From Diphasiastrum complanatum (Eukaryota; Streptophyta; Lycopodiopsida; Lycopodiales; Lycopodiaceae), in assembly GCA_029204225.1 (NCBI GenBank), contig CM055102.1:27448922-27512921 (forward strand): a stretch of 64,000 nucleotides of DNA, in the 5' to 3' direction. This document shows positions 1 through 11,541 of the stretch, piece after piece (position 1 is the first letter of the stretch; each line of letters opens with the position of its first letter). Under the pieces are notes generated by a model. The model did no database searches. It worked only from the letters and a program-made list of their open reading frames with translations, and was not told the DNA's origin. The position numbers were made by a program, and so were the translations under genes.

Positions 1-398
1 TGACTTAATCTCTTTCACACTTTTTGATGTACTTTCAAGACCTGTAAAACAAGTTTAGAGGACCTGATTTCAGCCTATATTAATTAAATCTCATGACCCT
101 AAGTCAAATCTAATAAATGGCACTCAATCTTGGTAGCTTATCCTAAGATTTTCACCAGAAATTATATCAAAGGCTCACAAATTGAATTTCTTTGGATCAA
201 ATGAATACCATGCATTAAATGCAGGTTCAGAGGTGCCCACACATGTGGATAGTGTGGATTTGGACCCCTACCAAGTTTGGGATCAAATCTCCTCACCAAA
301 ATCAAGATTCTAGCTTGCCCTCTCAATACTAGTTTTTAGCACCAAAACTTGCTAAAAATCGATTTGCATTAGATCAATGGCTTATGCTTTTGTACTTG

Positions 399-410
399 GC
401 TCTGATACCA
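399..410 (-). promoter_or_regulatory. Primer-binding site for initiator Met tRNA
   Basis: The - strand reads TGGTATCAGAGC directly after the LTR. This is the standard primer site of plant copia elements, complementary to the 3' end of initiator methionine tRNA, and it fixes the element's orientation. Confidence 0.9.
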
Positions 411-1109
411 TGTGAAAGTACTATACTTTAGGACCATAAATGGATCTACAAAATATCCACAAGAGTGATTGGATGCTTGCTTAACAATCTATCAGAAAAC
501 TAGACACAAAAAAGTTGATCTAGATTGGCAATTTGACAAACAACAAGCATTAACAATCAAAAGCATTGACCAACATTGAAATCTGAGGCCACACGTGTGT
601 ACTACAGGTTGTAGTATGGCCTTCAACCTGATAAACAAGTAGAAATTGATTTGGTTTCATTTGGATCACAAAAACTCAATGTACATAGTGAACTAGCTTG
701 AGATTGCCAATGAGCTCCAAAAATATTCTATCTTCTCACTGTGGAGAGAGGGAATACATAGCAAATTCTTCCTTCTTGAAGTTAGGTGGATTTCCAGCAT
801 GTAATAAGGAAGTTAACTCACTCTCCTTGACCTAAAATGAAACCCTAGTCTATTTCCTAGAGTCATGCTTGGTAGATAGCTAGTTTGTCAAATTTTCACC
901 TTAAATCTAGGATTTAGGTCCTATAAACTAGGAATCACTACCAAACTGACATGACTAACCCTATGGACTTGAACTAACCTACATTAGAAGTGGATTGCCA
1001 CGTGGCATATTGGCCTCACATGTGTGGAATCCACTTATGTACAAAATTTACATTATACTACATGGTTTTTTATCAAGCTAGATTTGCCAATTTTTGGCAA
1101 TTCTTCACA
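411..1109 (-). repeat. 5' LTR of the minus-strand copia (about 699 bp)
   Basis: On the - strand the LTR begins TGTGAAGAATTGCC at 1109 and ends AGTACTTTCACA at 411, next to the primer-binding site. It carries the palindrome CACACGTGTG at 590-599, about 180 bp from its 3' end. The partner 3' LTR lies outside the window, so no target duplication can be tested. Confidence 0.8.
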
Positions 1110-1589
1110 TCACTAGGACTGAAGGATAGTGTACTAAAACTACATTCACGCTTACATCCTTCAACCAAAATGATTTCAAATTTTTTAGGTTTTCTTGTAA
1201 AAAATCAATAATAATGGCATTCGATGCCAACTTGTTTCTTCTTTTGGGAAAACTTTTCATCAAGATGAAACATATGTTGTCCTTGATATCTTTGAACTAA
1301 TCTTTCGGTATAACAGCACTCTTTTTGTTCTTAGACTTCTTATCATTCATGATATATAATTCATGCTTGATCAAGCATGATATCGATAAGTGCATGATAT
1401 TGTTTTGATATGTGCATGATAGATATCTATCAATTTGATATTGTTTTGATTGTGCATGATATTGTTTTAAAGACATGATCAAGCATAATATTGATACCAA
1501 CCTTGATTGTGCCACTAGTAAGTACACTAGCCAATTTTGGTACCACTTCAAATGAAACAATACGTGCTCCCAATACCGCATGCAATGTA
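1110..1589. other. Gene-free stretch with short AT-rich repeats
   Basis: No gene was recognised. Between about 1360 and 1500 the phrase 'tgcatgatattgtttt' recurs with small changes, as does 'gatcaagcat(g/a)atat', giving a local degenerate repeat cluster. The 94-codon minus-strand reading frame at 1297-1581 runs through these repeats and has no recognisable features. Confidence 0.5.
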
Positions 1590-1686
1590 AATGACAATCT
1601 CAAGACGTTTCTTATAAGCCCACTTTAAAGATTGTCATTATTTTACTGACAGATGTTTCTTATAAGCCCACTTTGAGATTGTCATT
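1590..1686. repeat. Small inverted-repeat element, MITE-like, with an internal duplication
   Basis: The ends are a perfect 13-bp inverted repeat: aatgacaatctca (1590-1602) and tgagattgtcatt (1674-1686). Inside, 'tgtttcttataagccc' occurs twice in direct orientation, starting near 1606 and 1654. About 97 bp in total. Size and ends fit a miniature inverted-repeat transposon, but no target duplication was seen. Confidence 0.5.
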
Positions 1687-2647
1687 ATCACCATTTTGTG
1701 AAGCAATAAAACTCGCTGAACTCGCAAGTTACTTACTCGCATGATATCTGAACTCGGTGAGCTTAAATCCCTATCATAACAACCCCCATAATCACCATAC
1801 TAAAAATGACACGTCATTATGACATTCATGTGCCTTCATAGCCTTAATGTGGGGAACAAATTGGCAACATGTCATGCACTTCAATATTAAAAATCATCCT
1901 TCATAGAACTTCATAGCAACACAAAAATTGACTACCCACCTCCCTCGTGAAATCACAAAAATGGGCATATCTTTAAAGCAAAAATATTTAGATCATTCAA
2001 AAGCTAACATTAGGCTCCACATATCTATATCATCAAATAAAGTAAAATAAAAATAGTGGAAAGCAAGGATAAATTGGAATCAAACAAATTAAAAAATCAA
2101 AAATTAAACTTGTACCTTTAAAAATCTAGACATGAGTGGAAAACTATGCAACCAAATTGAGAGATTCAATTCACAATCACAATCATATTATCTAAGAAAA
2201 TATTGCTATGATGTAATGCATGATGTTATTAATAGTTCAATTTCATCTTTCTAACAAAAAGTTAGTAGTTATGTGAATGCTATTATTTTATGTTCCTTGT
2301 AGTTTAAGACAATCAAGTATATCCGTACCTTTTTCATAAGAAAAATAAAGGTTGATGGGTGTTTTTAAATTTAAAACTCGAATGTTCTATTGAACCTTCA
2401 AATGAATTCGAAGTCGAATCTTTCACTAAATTGTCATACAACATGCACCCATGTATCAAAACCATCATTAGAGAAAAAAAAATAGGACATGACAGGGAGC
2501 CTTGATCTTCAAACTAGAAGGCTATGGGAGCCTTCAACATTTTAATGATCTCAAGCTTTAAATGGCTATTTTTCACAAATAATGCACTTCAGACCTATAA
2601 TGGCACACTTCAAAGGAAACTTTTTACGTATCACGAAAGGCGCCAGG
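1687..2647. other. Gene-free stretch
   Basis: AT-rich DNA without a recognisable gene, retroelement domain or strong repeat. The 60-codon frame at 2524-2706 overlaps the neighbouring hairpin element and is not credible as a gene. Confidence 0.5.
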
Positions 2648-2744
2648 CAAAGGACATTTTGCCCTGTTCGGCTTTCCAAAAAACTTTAGGCTCGAGCAAA
2701 GCCTAAAACAATTTGAAAAGTTGAACCGGGCAAAATGTCCTTTG
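2648..2744. repeat. Foldback hairpin element
   Basis: A perfect 17-bp inverted repeat, caaaggacattttgccc (2648-2664) against its complement (2728-2744). A second nested 7-bp palindrome lies in the loop (tttaggc 2685-2691, gcctaaa 2701-2707). Weaker complementarity continues outside the arms ('tatcac' against 'gtgata'). Likely a decayed foldback or MITE element. Confidence 0.6.
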
Positions 2745-2891
2745 CGTGTGATAAACAATTTTTGAAAAAGCCATGTGGCAGCCAATGCAGGGTGAAAAGA
2801 GCGACACCTACATTTGGAAAAAATAGAAGTGCACATATATTATGCTTTTTAATATGTTAAGGAAGAGGCATGATAGTCACAAGGGGATCAG

Positions 2892-3031
2892 CGTATTCCA
2901 CACCTTCACTAGCATGCCAGGGATGACACGTGCAAACATCATCCAAGGGTGGTGGTGAGTTCGTATTCCACACCTTCACTAGCATGCCAGGGATGACACG
3001 TGCAAACATCATCCAAGGGTGGTGGTGAGTT
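2892..3031 (+). repeat. Exact 70-bp tandem duplication carrying a G-box
   Basis: Two back-to-back copies, 2892-2961 and 2962-3031, look identical base for base. Each holds a CACGTG core (2927-2932 and 2997-3002). They lie about 1 kb upstream of the TauE/SafE start codon, so they could belong to its distal promoter; that role is inference. Confidence 0.85.
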
Positions 3032-3543
3032 CTCTTCCGCCACGGCTATGCGCTCCCCCATCTCTTATTGCCCTTTCATCGTTGGAGGGCCCAGCACTGC
3101 CATGGCAGTGGCAGTGGCAGGGCAGAAAATGCTGCACCTTTGCCATGAATGAGTAAGCTATGTGTACTTGTTGAGCTGTAGCATCAAATCTTATTTTTTT
3201 TAAATCATTTCAAACTGAAACGGATTTTTAAATTCTATTCTTTTACTTGTGAGTCAAAACTTGTGTGTGATCTCAAAAATAGATCAATCAATTGTAGGCT
3301 GACATTTTTTTACCAAAATCCACTTTTGTCATTTTCGCAAAATAAAGTGTAATTTAGAAATTTAATAATAAAATCAAAAAAAAAAAAAGAATTAATTGAT
3401 TAATATGCCAATTTTTTTTTCCGTCTCCATCGCCAACCCGTTATCTCTCTATATTCTGCAACGTCCTTGTGGCTTAATGGCACGCTATGACTTAATGCTC
3501 GCCATCGTTTCTTGAGATTAGCGGCTGATATTAAGCCATTGCG

Positions 3544-3551
3544 CCACGTGG
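3544..3551 (+). promoter_or_regulatory. G-box (CCACGTGG) upstream of the TauE/SafE gene
   Basis: A palindromic CCACGTGG sits about 440 bp before the ATG. G-boxes bind bZIP and bHLH factors in light, abscisic acid and stress responses. With the two CACGTG cores at 2.9-3.0 kb this makes three in one upstream kilobase. No clear TATA box was seen in 3600-3990. Confidence 0.45.
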
Positions 3552-3990
3552 AAAGAATCCAAGTGTTTTGGCTGGAAATACCCCCAGAATCTATGCAAAA
3601 TTAAGAGAAGAGGAGGAGGCAGCATCAATGGCGGCCACGCTATTGTAGCTTCTTTGCGTTACGATCCATGTCTTCTCTTTGCTACTAGTCGCACCCCATT
3701 TCGTCCTTCTCGCACATAATAGTGTACAAATTCGCATTTAGCAATGAAGCCGTGTGCATTTTGTTCAAAATTGCATTACAATCTGGATGGCGGAGGCTGA
3801 GATGGAGGAGGTTGGATCGGAACAATGAACTTGAAAGTCTTTTGAGAATTAGGATGGAGTAGATGTAGTTTGAATGTTTGAAGAATTTGGTGATGTATTG
3901 CTGAGGCGGAGTAGTCTGGCGTTGTTGTTGGGTTGATGAGGGTACTGTGGGCTGTTGTCTGTCTTGAATGAGGATTAGCGAGAGATAGAT

Positions 3991-6900
3991 ATGGCGGTGT
4001 TGGGTTCCACTTTGTTGTTTCTGGCATTACTTGGTTTTGTTTTAGCTACATGCGCGGAGGCTCGTCAAGCTTTGGTGATTTGCCCTTCGATCGTGAGAGC
4101 AGTGGAAGGCCTTCTTAATAATGTGTCAATTCATGGCAGCGCACTGTCTTTCGATGGTGCAATGGCGATCAAGAGAGGAGGATCGGCCGTCAGGAGAGGC
4201 AATTACAGTGCGTGTGATGGACAATCTGGCCATTTCTGGTTCAAAGGAGGTGATCTTCCTTCAGATGACTGGCCTCCTCTTGTTTTCAATGCAAGAACAA
4301 TGGTTGCTATGGTTCTTGCTGCCATTGGAGCCTCGCTGTCAAGCGCAGGAGGCGTGGGAGGAGGCGGCCTTTTCGTACCGATTTTCAATCTTCTGCTGCA
4401 ATTCGATGCAAAGACATCTGCAGCTTTGTGCAACTTTATGATTTTCGGAGGCATGTTTGCAAATATTTCCCTCAATTCTCTGCAGCATCACCCCAGCCAT
4501 TCTGAGCGCTCCATGATCGACCTGGACGCAGCTCTCCTCATCCAGCCTAACATGCTGTTGGGCATTTGTCTTGGCGTGTTCTGTAACGTGATGTTCCCAG
4601 GTTGGCTTATCATTCTGCTTCTCACCATCATCCTCATTGTCGTGACCTCCCGAAGCTGTGGTTATGGGGTCCGCCTGTGGAAAAAGGAAAGCTGTATAGC
4701 ATTTCATGAAAGAACTATGCTGGCTAGGGTTACAGGTTGTATGGCACATGAGGAGGGAAACAAATGTGGAACTAACCATGATATGATAGCGGAATCGGTT
4801 TGCGGCACAGAAACACTCCCGATTTCGTTAGAGAATGGAGATATTGCAGCAGTAGTTAGAAGCAATGAGAGTAACGTCACTGCGAAGGAGGCGGAAACAC
4901 AGTCAAAGCTTCCTCAGAATAGTTTGCAAGAACCTTTGCTCCCACTTGGAAGCCCGGAAGGTTCTAATTATTCATATATGAAGCTTTTGATGCTCGTGAT
5001 CGTTTGGTTTGCATTCTTTGCATTACAAATTCTCAGGGGTGGCAAGACCAGCGAGGTGAGAACAAGCTTGTTCTTTTGATGTCATTATTGTGTAACGAAC
5101 GTTATTGATCCTAATTCCGCTTTGCAGTACTGATTGTATTTTTGTGACTTTTCACGAGCTATTAAGTTGAATTTGATTCTTGGTGATCTTCAATATCTTT
5201 TTTTCTTCAAAAGTGACAGTGTTGCAACAAGCATGCTTTTCTTGCATACACGAGAAATGGGCTTGTCAAGTTTGTGCTCTGAAGACATCTCAGGTTTCCT
5301 TGAGATTTCTCTGAATAAAAAAGAAGGCACATTGAGAACTTGAGCTAAACGCTTTTGCGTTAATCAAGTTGGTGTTAGGAAAACCTCGTTGCCTTTCACT
5401 GGTTATGGAGGAGCAGTTTGCTTCTTACACTAACTTCTATTTTATCGAGAGCTTGGAAGAACGGCATAGCTCTGGCTCTAAGAATTTCTTTCCTCCCCTT
5501 ATTTGAACCTTCTGGAGAGGCCTTACTCTCTTAGCAGCTCTTTAATATATATGCTTTCCTCCGTTCTTACTGAAAACGCAATCATCATTGAGAGGATCAA
5601 CAAAGGCCTGAGAAATTTTCATTTCCTTTCTGAGTTACCATCTTGGCTGAACAGAATTTCTTATGGGCCAGAGATCATCCATTAGCTCGTTTCTTTGGCC
5701 TAAAAAACATGTCTGATGCAAACTCACAGTCTAGCTTTTATTACGTTTGATTGTTTATTGTGCTAATGGCATCTTATTCCGTGATCAGGTAACTGACTGT
5801 CACTTGTCGATTAACTTCGTGATAGATGTCAGCACACAGTACATGAATTAACTTTGACCCTTCAATGAAACTTCTGAAGGACTAATTTAGATGTTTTTCT
5901 TAAAAGACAGAGTATGCTGCATCTTGAACCTTGCGGAATCGGTTATTGGCTGCTGACTGGGTTACAAGTACCGCTTTCTGTTGCTATTACAGCATGGACA
6001 GCGTCCCACTTGCAAGGGAAAAATAAAGGCAGCTTCTCTCGACTGCCTCAGGCATGTTAACAATTTCTTTTTATAGCTAACCAAGAAGTTGCATACATGT
6101 GACGCCAGCTAGTTTTAAAAGCGAATAAAGATATGATTCACTATCAAAAGAGTCCTAGCCATTGGACAGTGACAACTCACATCCAGATTCTACTTATCTG
6201 TAACCTAAAAATTGTGCTTCATTGAAAGTCATTGATGCCATTTGTGCTTATACTTGGATATCTTGATATATGGCGTGCTACCAATAGACTAAGGGGCTAT
6301 ATGTATAAATCTCTGTCCACAGGAGTTTTTCTATGACTGTGAGGCAAGTTTGTTATAACTATTGCTTTCATAGTCTTTTCCGTATCAAAATTCTCACAAA
6401 GAGGGTTTTTGTATGCCACAGAAGGAAGGTGATCTATTGCCAGCAGCTTACACCATGCTACCAGTTATGGCTCTGCTGGCAGGCATTTTGGGGGGAATGC
6501 TTGGTATTGGAGGGGGAATGATCATCAATCCCATCCTCCTTGAGATTGGCATGCTTCCTCAGGTTTAATCTTGTTCTTGTCTCTTAAGGCATTCCAAACG
6601 GTCTCCTCTTTCTCTGATGTTTTTTATATACCTCACCAGCACCTTGGCAGTAGATATTCTAAACTGATATTAAAGGAGCTTTTATCTGGTTTTGTAGGTG
6701 ACAGCAGCAACAAGTGCGTTGTTGGTATTCTTCTCTTCATCATTGTCAGTGGTACAATTTTGGCTTATGGGGCGTATTCCCATAGAGCATGCAATCATTT
6801 TTGCCATTTTGTGTTTTGTATTTTCAGGCCTAGGCCTGCTGACTCTACAACGTGTGATCACTAGGTATGGAAGAGCATCCTTGATTGTTTTCTGTTTGAG

Positions 6901-7006
6901 TTTTGTCATGGGATTGAGTGCAATTCTTATGGGTTTCTTTGGAAGCCTGGATGTGTGGGGTCAATATTCGAGAGGAGAATATATGGGCTTCCATACACCT
7001 TGTTAA
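3991..7006 (+). CDS. Sulfite exporter TauE/SafE family membrane protein
   Basis: Four exons join in phase: 3991-5055, 5911-6051, 6422-6562, 6698-7006, giving about 551 residues. The start is the first ATG of the long frame and is followed by a hydrophobic signal-like stretch (residues about 1-22). The first TauE half (about residues 100-230) has glycine-rich helices (GASLSSAGGVGGGG) and GGMFANISLNS. A long hydrophilic loop with no helix follows (about 235-325). The second half has PCGIGYWLLTGLQVPL in exon 2 and the repeat signature LLAGILGGMLGIGGGMIINP in exon 3. Exon 4 adds the last helices and ends GEYMGFHTPC. The family moves sulfite or related organic anions across membranes; the plant members' substrates are mostly untested. 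Introns 1 and 3 are GT-AG; intron 2 has a GC donor. Antisense frames inside exon 1 are shadows. Confidence 0.88.
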
Positions 7007-8979
7007 TAGCTGCTGGAAAAAATGAAGTAGCTATTACGTTGGGTTAGAGCTAATAATGAGGCAATAATAATTTCTACATTGTAAAAATCACTATATTGTG
7101 AGGGCTTCCATGGCATTTTGTCACAATTTTACTTGGAAGCTCAGTTTGAGTATTGAACATTGCTTGGAAAATGTAAAAAGTGAACCATATTCAGTACAAC
7201 ATATTCAATATACATATAATTTTGAAAGCAATCAATCCCATATTTCCTTCTATCTTTTTTTGCTCATAATGAGATCCTTTATGCAAAGCTTTATGTTGGT
7301 TTCTTCCATGTCAAATCCACCTTATACTGTGGGCAGATTTTTCGTGTCATCTTGTGTACACGCTAATCTACTTATTTTCTTTTAGTATTGTCCTTTCTAG
7401 TTTCTACTGTCAATTTCGTATCAAGATATTGTTCCTAATCTCCAACGCTTTTGAAAATCATATAGCGTATAGGTAGCTGCTGCTATGCAATTCAGGGGAG
7501 TATCCTGAGCACCACGAGGCATACCCTCTCTGTAAGTTGTGTTGGGAAAGGCAGCTTTGCCATTTAGCAGCGGAGGGTAATTGAATTTTCTTACATCACA
7601 AACTGGTAAAAGAACCTTCATAGAGCACAAAAGGGTTTTAGCATGTGTGTGTGTGTGTGTGTGTGTGCTTGTGTGTGCTTGTGTGTGCGTGTGTGTGTGT
7701 GCATGAGAGAGAGAGAGAGCACCACATGTCACACATATGCACGAATATTTGCCTAGAATTCCACCATGCCTCCAGAGCAGGAGGTTTGAAAAGTCTATTC
7801 TTTGGAGACTTATACCTGATTTGGTCCCAAAAATGGCTATCCACCAATGTTCTCTTGCCAGGCCTTGCCAAAATTCTATGAAATATTTGCTTGCAATTTT
7901 TCCCATGAACAGTTGTGATCCAACAATTAGTCGTTCAACTTGTAGGAATCAGTATTCCATCAGCCTGGGGTTGAGATCAATCAGCACTCCATCATAGCAG
8001 AAATACTAAGTCAACGATCAGACATGGAGTTAAGGATGCATGTGAAGGAAACAGATGCATCACTTGAATTTACGAATTCTATCCCTATAGGCAAGAGAAC
8101 AGGAGACGCCTAGCTTGATGCTGAAGTTAGCATTCTGCTGGACCTTTTTGAAGAAAGAAATTTGTCAAAAAACAATTTGCTCAAAACTTTTTTTAGGCAC
8201 TGACTAGTAAGGATAGAGTTATGCCTGCAAAATTACGGAGCCAATGCAAGAGCAAAGTGGGAAAACTGCTGCTTCATTAAAGACTAAGTCCGTCCTTTGA
8301 AACAGGCCTTTGTCTGAGAGACTATAGTATAGCTGTGGGGGAACTCCTCCAGGGTTGCTCGAGAAATTGATTTTGGACTGGCTTCCATTGTCATAAATGT
8401 GTTGCCTACTAAAATTGGTAAATCAAAAGAGGGGATTTATCATCAAGCTATTGAGTGCTAGCACTTTTGTATCCAAAGACAATGTGAGCTCTCCAAATAT
8501 TTAGCATCATGAATTGATCTATGCATGGAGGAAGGGACTGATGGGACATCCCAAGAAATGAAAATAAAGATCAAATGTTACATCAAATAGAGATGTAGCT
8601 AGAGCAATGAACACATATTTACATGGCTACATGGATAATGAAATGCTTATATATATAATGCAATCAAGATGCAGGAAGAGAGAAAGATACAAAAGATTTG
8701 CAAAAGACTGAATGCTAACACAACATAATTGGGAATGACTAGGATTATAAGTGTAGCATTGTCAGACATTTTATGGATGTGTATGTAAACTGAAAGAAAT
8801 AGTATGCTTTACATGGCATCTCACAAATGAATCAATAACCGAGACATTAGCAAGTGCAAAGAGAAACTAAGAAATATAATGATTTTTCTTTGCATCCATG
8901 GACAATAGGAAATATGCTGCATTGAATTTGTCTTCAAGCAAAGCATTAAGGTATGCCTAGCATCACACACATAGTGAGG
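7007..8979. other. Gene-free stretch downstream of TauE/SafE
   Basis: The first few hundred bases probably include the gene's 3' UTR. No canonical AATAAA was seen close to the stop. Apart from a microsatellite near 7.65 kb I see no gene, domain or retroelement signature. Confidence 0.5.
7644..7719 (+). repeat. Compound (GT)n / (GA)n microsatellite
   Basis: An interrupted GT tract (7644-7702) is followed by a short GA tract (7705-7719). The overlapping open frames rich in Cys-Val or Thr-His are artefacts of this repeat. Confidence 0.95.
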
Positions 8980-9017
8980 ACCATGCACCTACCAAGCATG
9001 ACTCTTGGATCTAGGCA

Positions 9018-11541
9018 AGATATTGTTGGATGTACCTCTTGTCTAGCAAATCCATGGTGTTAGTTTCTTTTGTAAAATTCAAGACTTTGGTAGAAAATCA
9101 ACTTAGTACCAAGATTAAGGTATTAAGGAGTGATAATGGAGGTGAATATATCTCCAATAAGTTGATTGACTTTTGTAGTTCTAATGGCATAAAGAGGGAG
9201 TTGTCATGTCCATACACCCCTCAACAAAATGCTTCTTGGTTTCCAAGGGGAGGCTCAAACTTGAGACCAAAGAAACTTTGGATGTCAAGATAACCAATTG
9301 AGCCAACACCCTTGAGTCCCTCAACAAAATGGAGTGAGTGAGAGGAGAAATAGATCTCTTTGTGAGTGTGATAAGGCCTTAAGGGTAGATGCTTCTCTAT
9401 CCAAACCATTTTGGGATGAAGCAATAACTTGTGGTAATTATTTGTGCAATAGATTGCCTAACCAAGCCATTGGAGGAATCACACCATTTGAAGTTCTATT
9501 TGGAGAGAAGCCCAATCTCAAGCATCTCAAAGTTTTTGGATCCACTTTCTATGTACACCAATCCTTGGATACAAGGAAGAAGGATGATCCAACCTCCATC
9601 AAAGGCATCTTTGTGGGATATGGTGAGAATAACAAAGGATATAGAGTCTTCAATCATATCACTAGCAAGGTGATAGTGAGAAGGGATTATTTTTTATGAA
9701 GGACATGCTTGTGATTTGAATGATAATGCTACTAATCATCTTGATGCCAAGGATCATGCTAGGATGGAGGAGGAGCTTCCAAGTGAAGAAGAACTTGAGG
9801 ATCCACCTCAAGATGCAAGAACTCAAGAACTCCAAGAAGATCTACAAGGGCAAGGACCGAGCCATTGAGGATCACCTATGATGGTCAAGGTGATCAAAGA
9901 GAAGGCTCATCATCTTTCACATCTTACACCTTTCTTACTTCAATGTTAGATGAGCCAACATGCTATGAAGATGCTTGTAAATCTAAGAGTTGGATGGATG
10001 CTATGCAAGTAGAGTATGATGCTCTCATTGAGAATCATATTTGGGATCTTGTGAATCTTCCTCAAGAAAGAAATCACTTGATTGCAAGTGGGTGTTTAGA
10101 TTGAAGTATAATCAAGATGGATCAATAAGTAAGCATAAAGCTAGGCTAGTAGCCAAAGGCTTTTAACAAATCAAAGGCATTGATTATGATGAGACTTTTG
10201 CTCCTGTGGCTAAGCTTATGACTATTAGGTTGATCATTAGTCTTGCTACAACCTTCAATTGGGACCTATTCCATCTTGATTTCACAAATGCTTTCCTCAG
10301 TGGTTATTTGGAGGAAGAGATGTACATGAGGCAACCCGAGGGCTTCATCAAGGCAAAGCATGAAGGAAAGGTGTTTTTCTTGAAGAAGAGCCTTTATGGG
10401 CTCAAACAAGCACTAGAGCATGGTACTCTAGGTTAAACTCCTTTCTCATTTCCATCAATTTTGTAATGAGTGCTTATGATCCATCATTGTACATAAAATT
10501 TCATGATGGAAAGATCATTATTCTTGTTTTGTATGTAGATGACATTATCTTGAGTGGTAATGATCTAGATGGAATTAGAGATGTAAACATTGTTTTGGCA
10601 AAAGAGTTTAAGATGGTACATCTCAGGCTATTAAGCTTCATTCTTGGAATAGAGGTTATTAGAGGATGTGATTTTAGCTTTATTTGTCAATCTAAATGTG
10701 CTACATTCATCCTAGATAGATTTGGAATGAAGAATTGTAAAGGCATTGAGACACCAATGGAGAAACATGTAAAAGCATCTATTGATGGTGATGAAGCATC
10801 TTTTGAGGACATCACATTATATAGAAGGCTTATTGGCTCCTTGATTTATTTAACTATAACTAGACCTAATCTTAGTTATAGTGTTGGAAAGTTAAGCCAA
10901 TTCATGCAAATTCCTCTAGTTTCACATTGGAAGATGGCCAAAAGAGTTCTTAGATACATTTCATCTACTAAGAATTTTGGCATTTTGTATAGAGGGACTA
11001 ATCTTGGCTTAAGAGCCTATAGTGACTCGGATTTTGTAGGTGACAAAGTGGATAGAAGATCAACAAGTGCTTTTGCCACCTTTCTATGTGATGGAGTAGT
11101 ATCATGGCTTTCCAAAAATCAAGATACCATCTCCTTATCTTCCACAGAATCCGAGTACAAGGCCTTGATATCAACATGCAAGGAGTTCTTGTGGCTCAAA
11201 AAGCTATTGGTGGAGAGCTTCATGTCATGGAGAAGGAGATCTCTATCATCTATTGTGACAACCAATCGGCCCAATCACTTGCAACCAATCCTACATTCCA
11301 TGCAAGGAGCAAACACATCAAGATTGTTCATCATTTTGCGAGGGAGAAAGTGCAAGCCAAAGAGATCAAGCTCCAACATGTGTCATTATCAAGTTGCTTG
11401 GCTGATTTGTTTACTAAATCTTTACCTAAAGATTCATTTGTCAAGCCTAGATCTTCAATTGCAGTGATTGATAAAAGCATTGTTGTTTCCAAGGCTAGAT
11501 TTGAGGAGGAAGTGAAAAATTGCCTACATTGGCAAATCTAG
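9018..11541 (+). pseudogene. Copia pol pseudogene: integrase (partial), reverse transcriptase, RNase H
   Basis: Translated pieces run in pol order. Integrase core end: RYCWMYLL (9018) and LRSDNGGEYISNKL, then a SINE insertion. It resumes GVSERRNRSLCE (9331), LKHLKVFGSTFYVH and FVGY. RT follows from about 9865: KHKARLVAKGF, a stop within 'GF*QIKGIDYDETFAPVAKL', FHLDFTNAFLSGYLEEEMYM and SLYGLKQA. The catalytic LVLYVDD is at about 10523-10543. RNase H has LSSTESEYKAL, IIYCDNQSAQSLA and FHARSKHI. There are at least three frame changes (near 9700, 10100-10435 and 11210) and several stops. It cannot make one polyprotein. Confidence 0.88.
9232..9317 (-). mobile_element. Short tRNA-derived SINE-like insertion in copia integrase
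   Basis: An 86-bp insert flanked by a perfect 14-bp target duplication, ccctcaacaaaatg (9218-9231 and 9318-9331). Removing the insert and one duplicate restores the integrase reading PQQNGVSERRN. On the - strand it has an A-box-like TGGCTCAATTGGTTA and a degenerate B box (AAGTTTGAGCC). It is a diverged copy of the element at 35491-35581. No poly-A or long tail is present, so it is little more than the tRNA-like head. Confidence 0.8.

Larger units (their letters stand above)
1..1109 (-). mobile_element. Ty1/copia retrotransposon, 5' end (minus strand, runs off the window)
   Basis: Read on the - strand, this is a 5' LTR (1109 down to 411), then a primer-binding site, then about 400 bp of untranslated internal sequence leaving the window at base 1. 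The LTR is the same family as the one at 11511-12203: both share long stretches, for example around the 'gaagtttggtagtgattcc'-like region and the 'accaagcatgactct' block. No coding sequence of this copy lies inside the window. The plus-strand 73-codon reading frame at 990-1211 crosses the LTR edge and is not a gene. Confidence 0.85.

Noticed and set aside
1360-1500. CRISPR-like spaced repeats
   Set aside because: Repeat units are degenerate, AT-rich and unevenly spaced; nothing prokaryotic surrounds them.
4121-4779. Overlapping and antisense frames of 90-146 codons within TauE/SafE exon 1
   Set aside because: Shadows of the real frame, with no hydrophobic pattern or domain of their own.
3991-7006. 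TauE/SafE gene as a bacterial transfer
   Set aside because: It has introns in phase, a signal-like N-terminus and the long central loop of plant family members; base composition is like the surroundings.
7421-7997. Overlapping frames on both strands at the GT/GA microsatellite
   Set aside because: Their length comes from the dinucleotide repeat (Thr-His, Cys-Val runs); the flanks show no domain.
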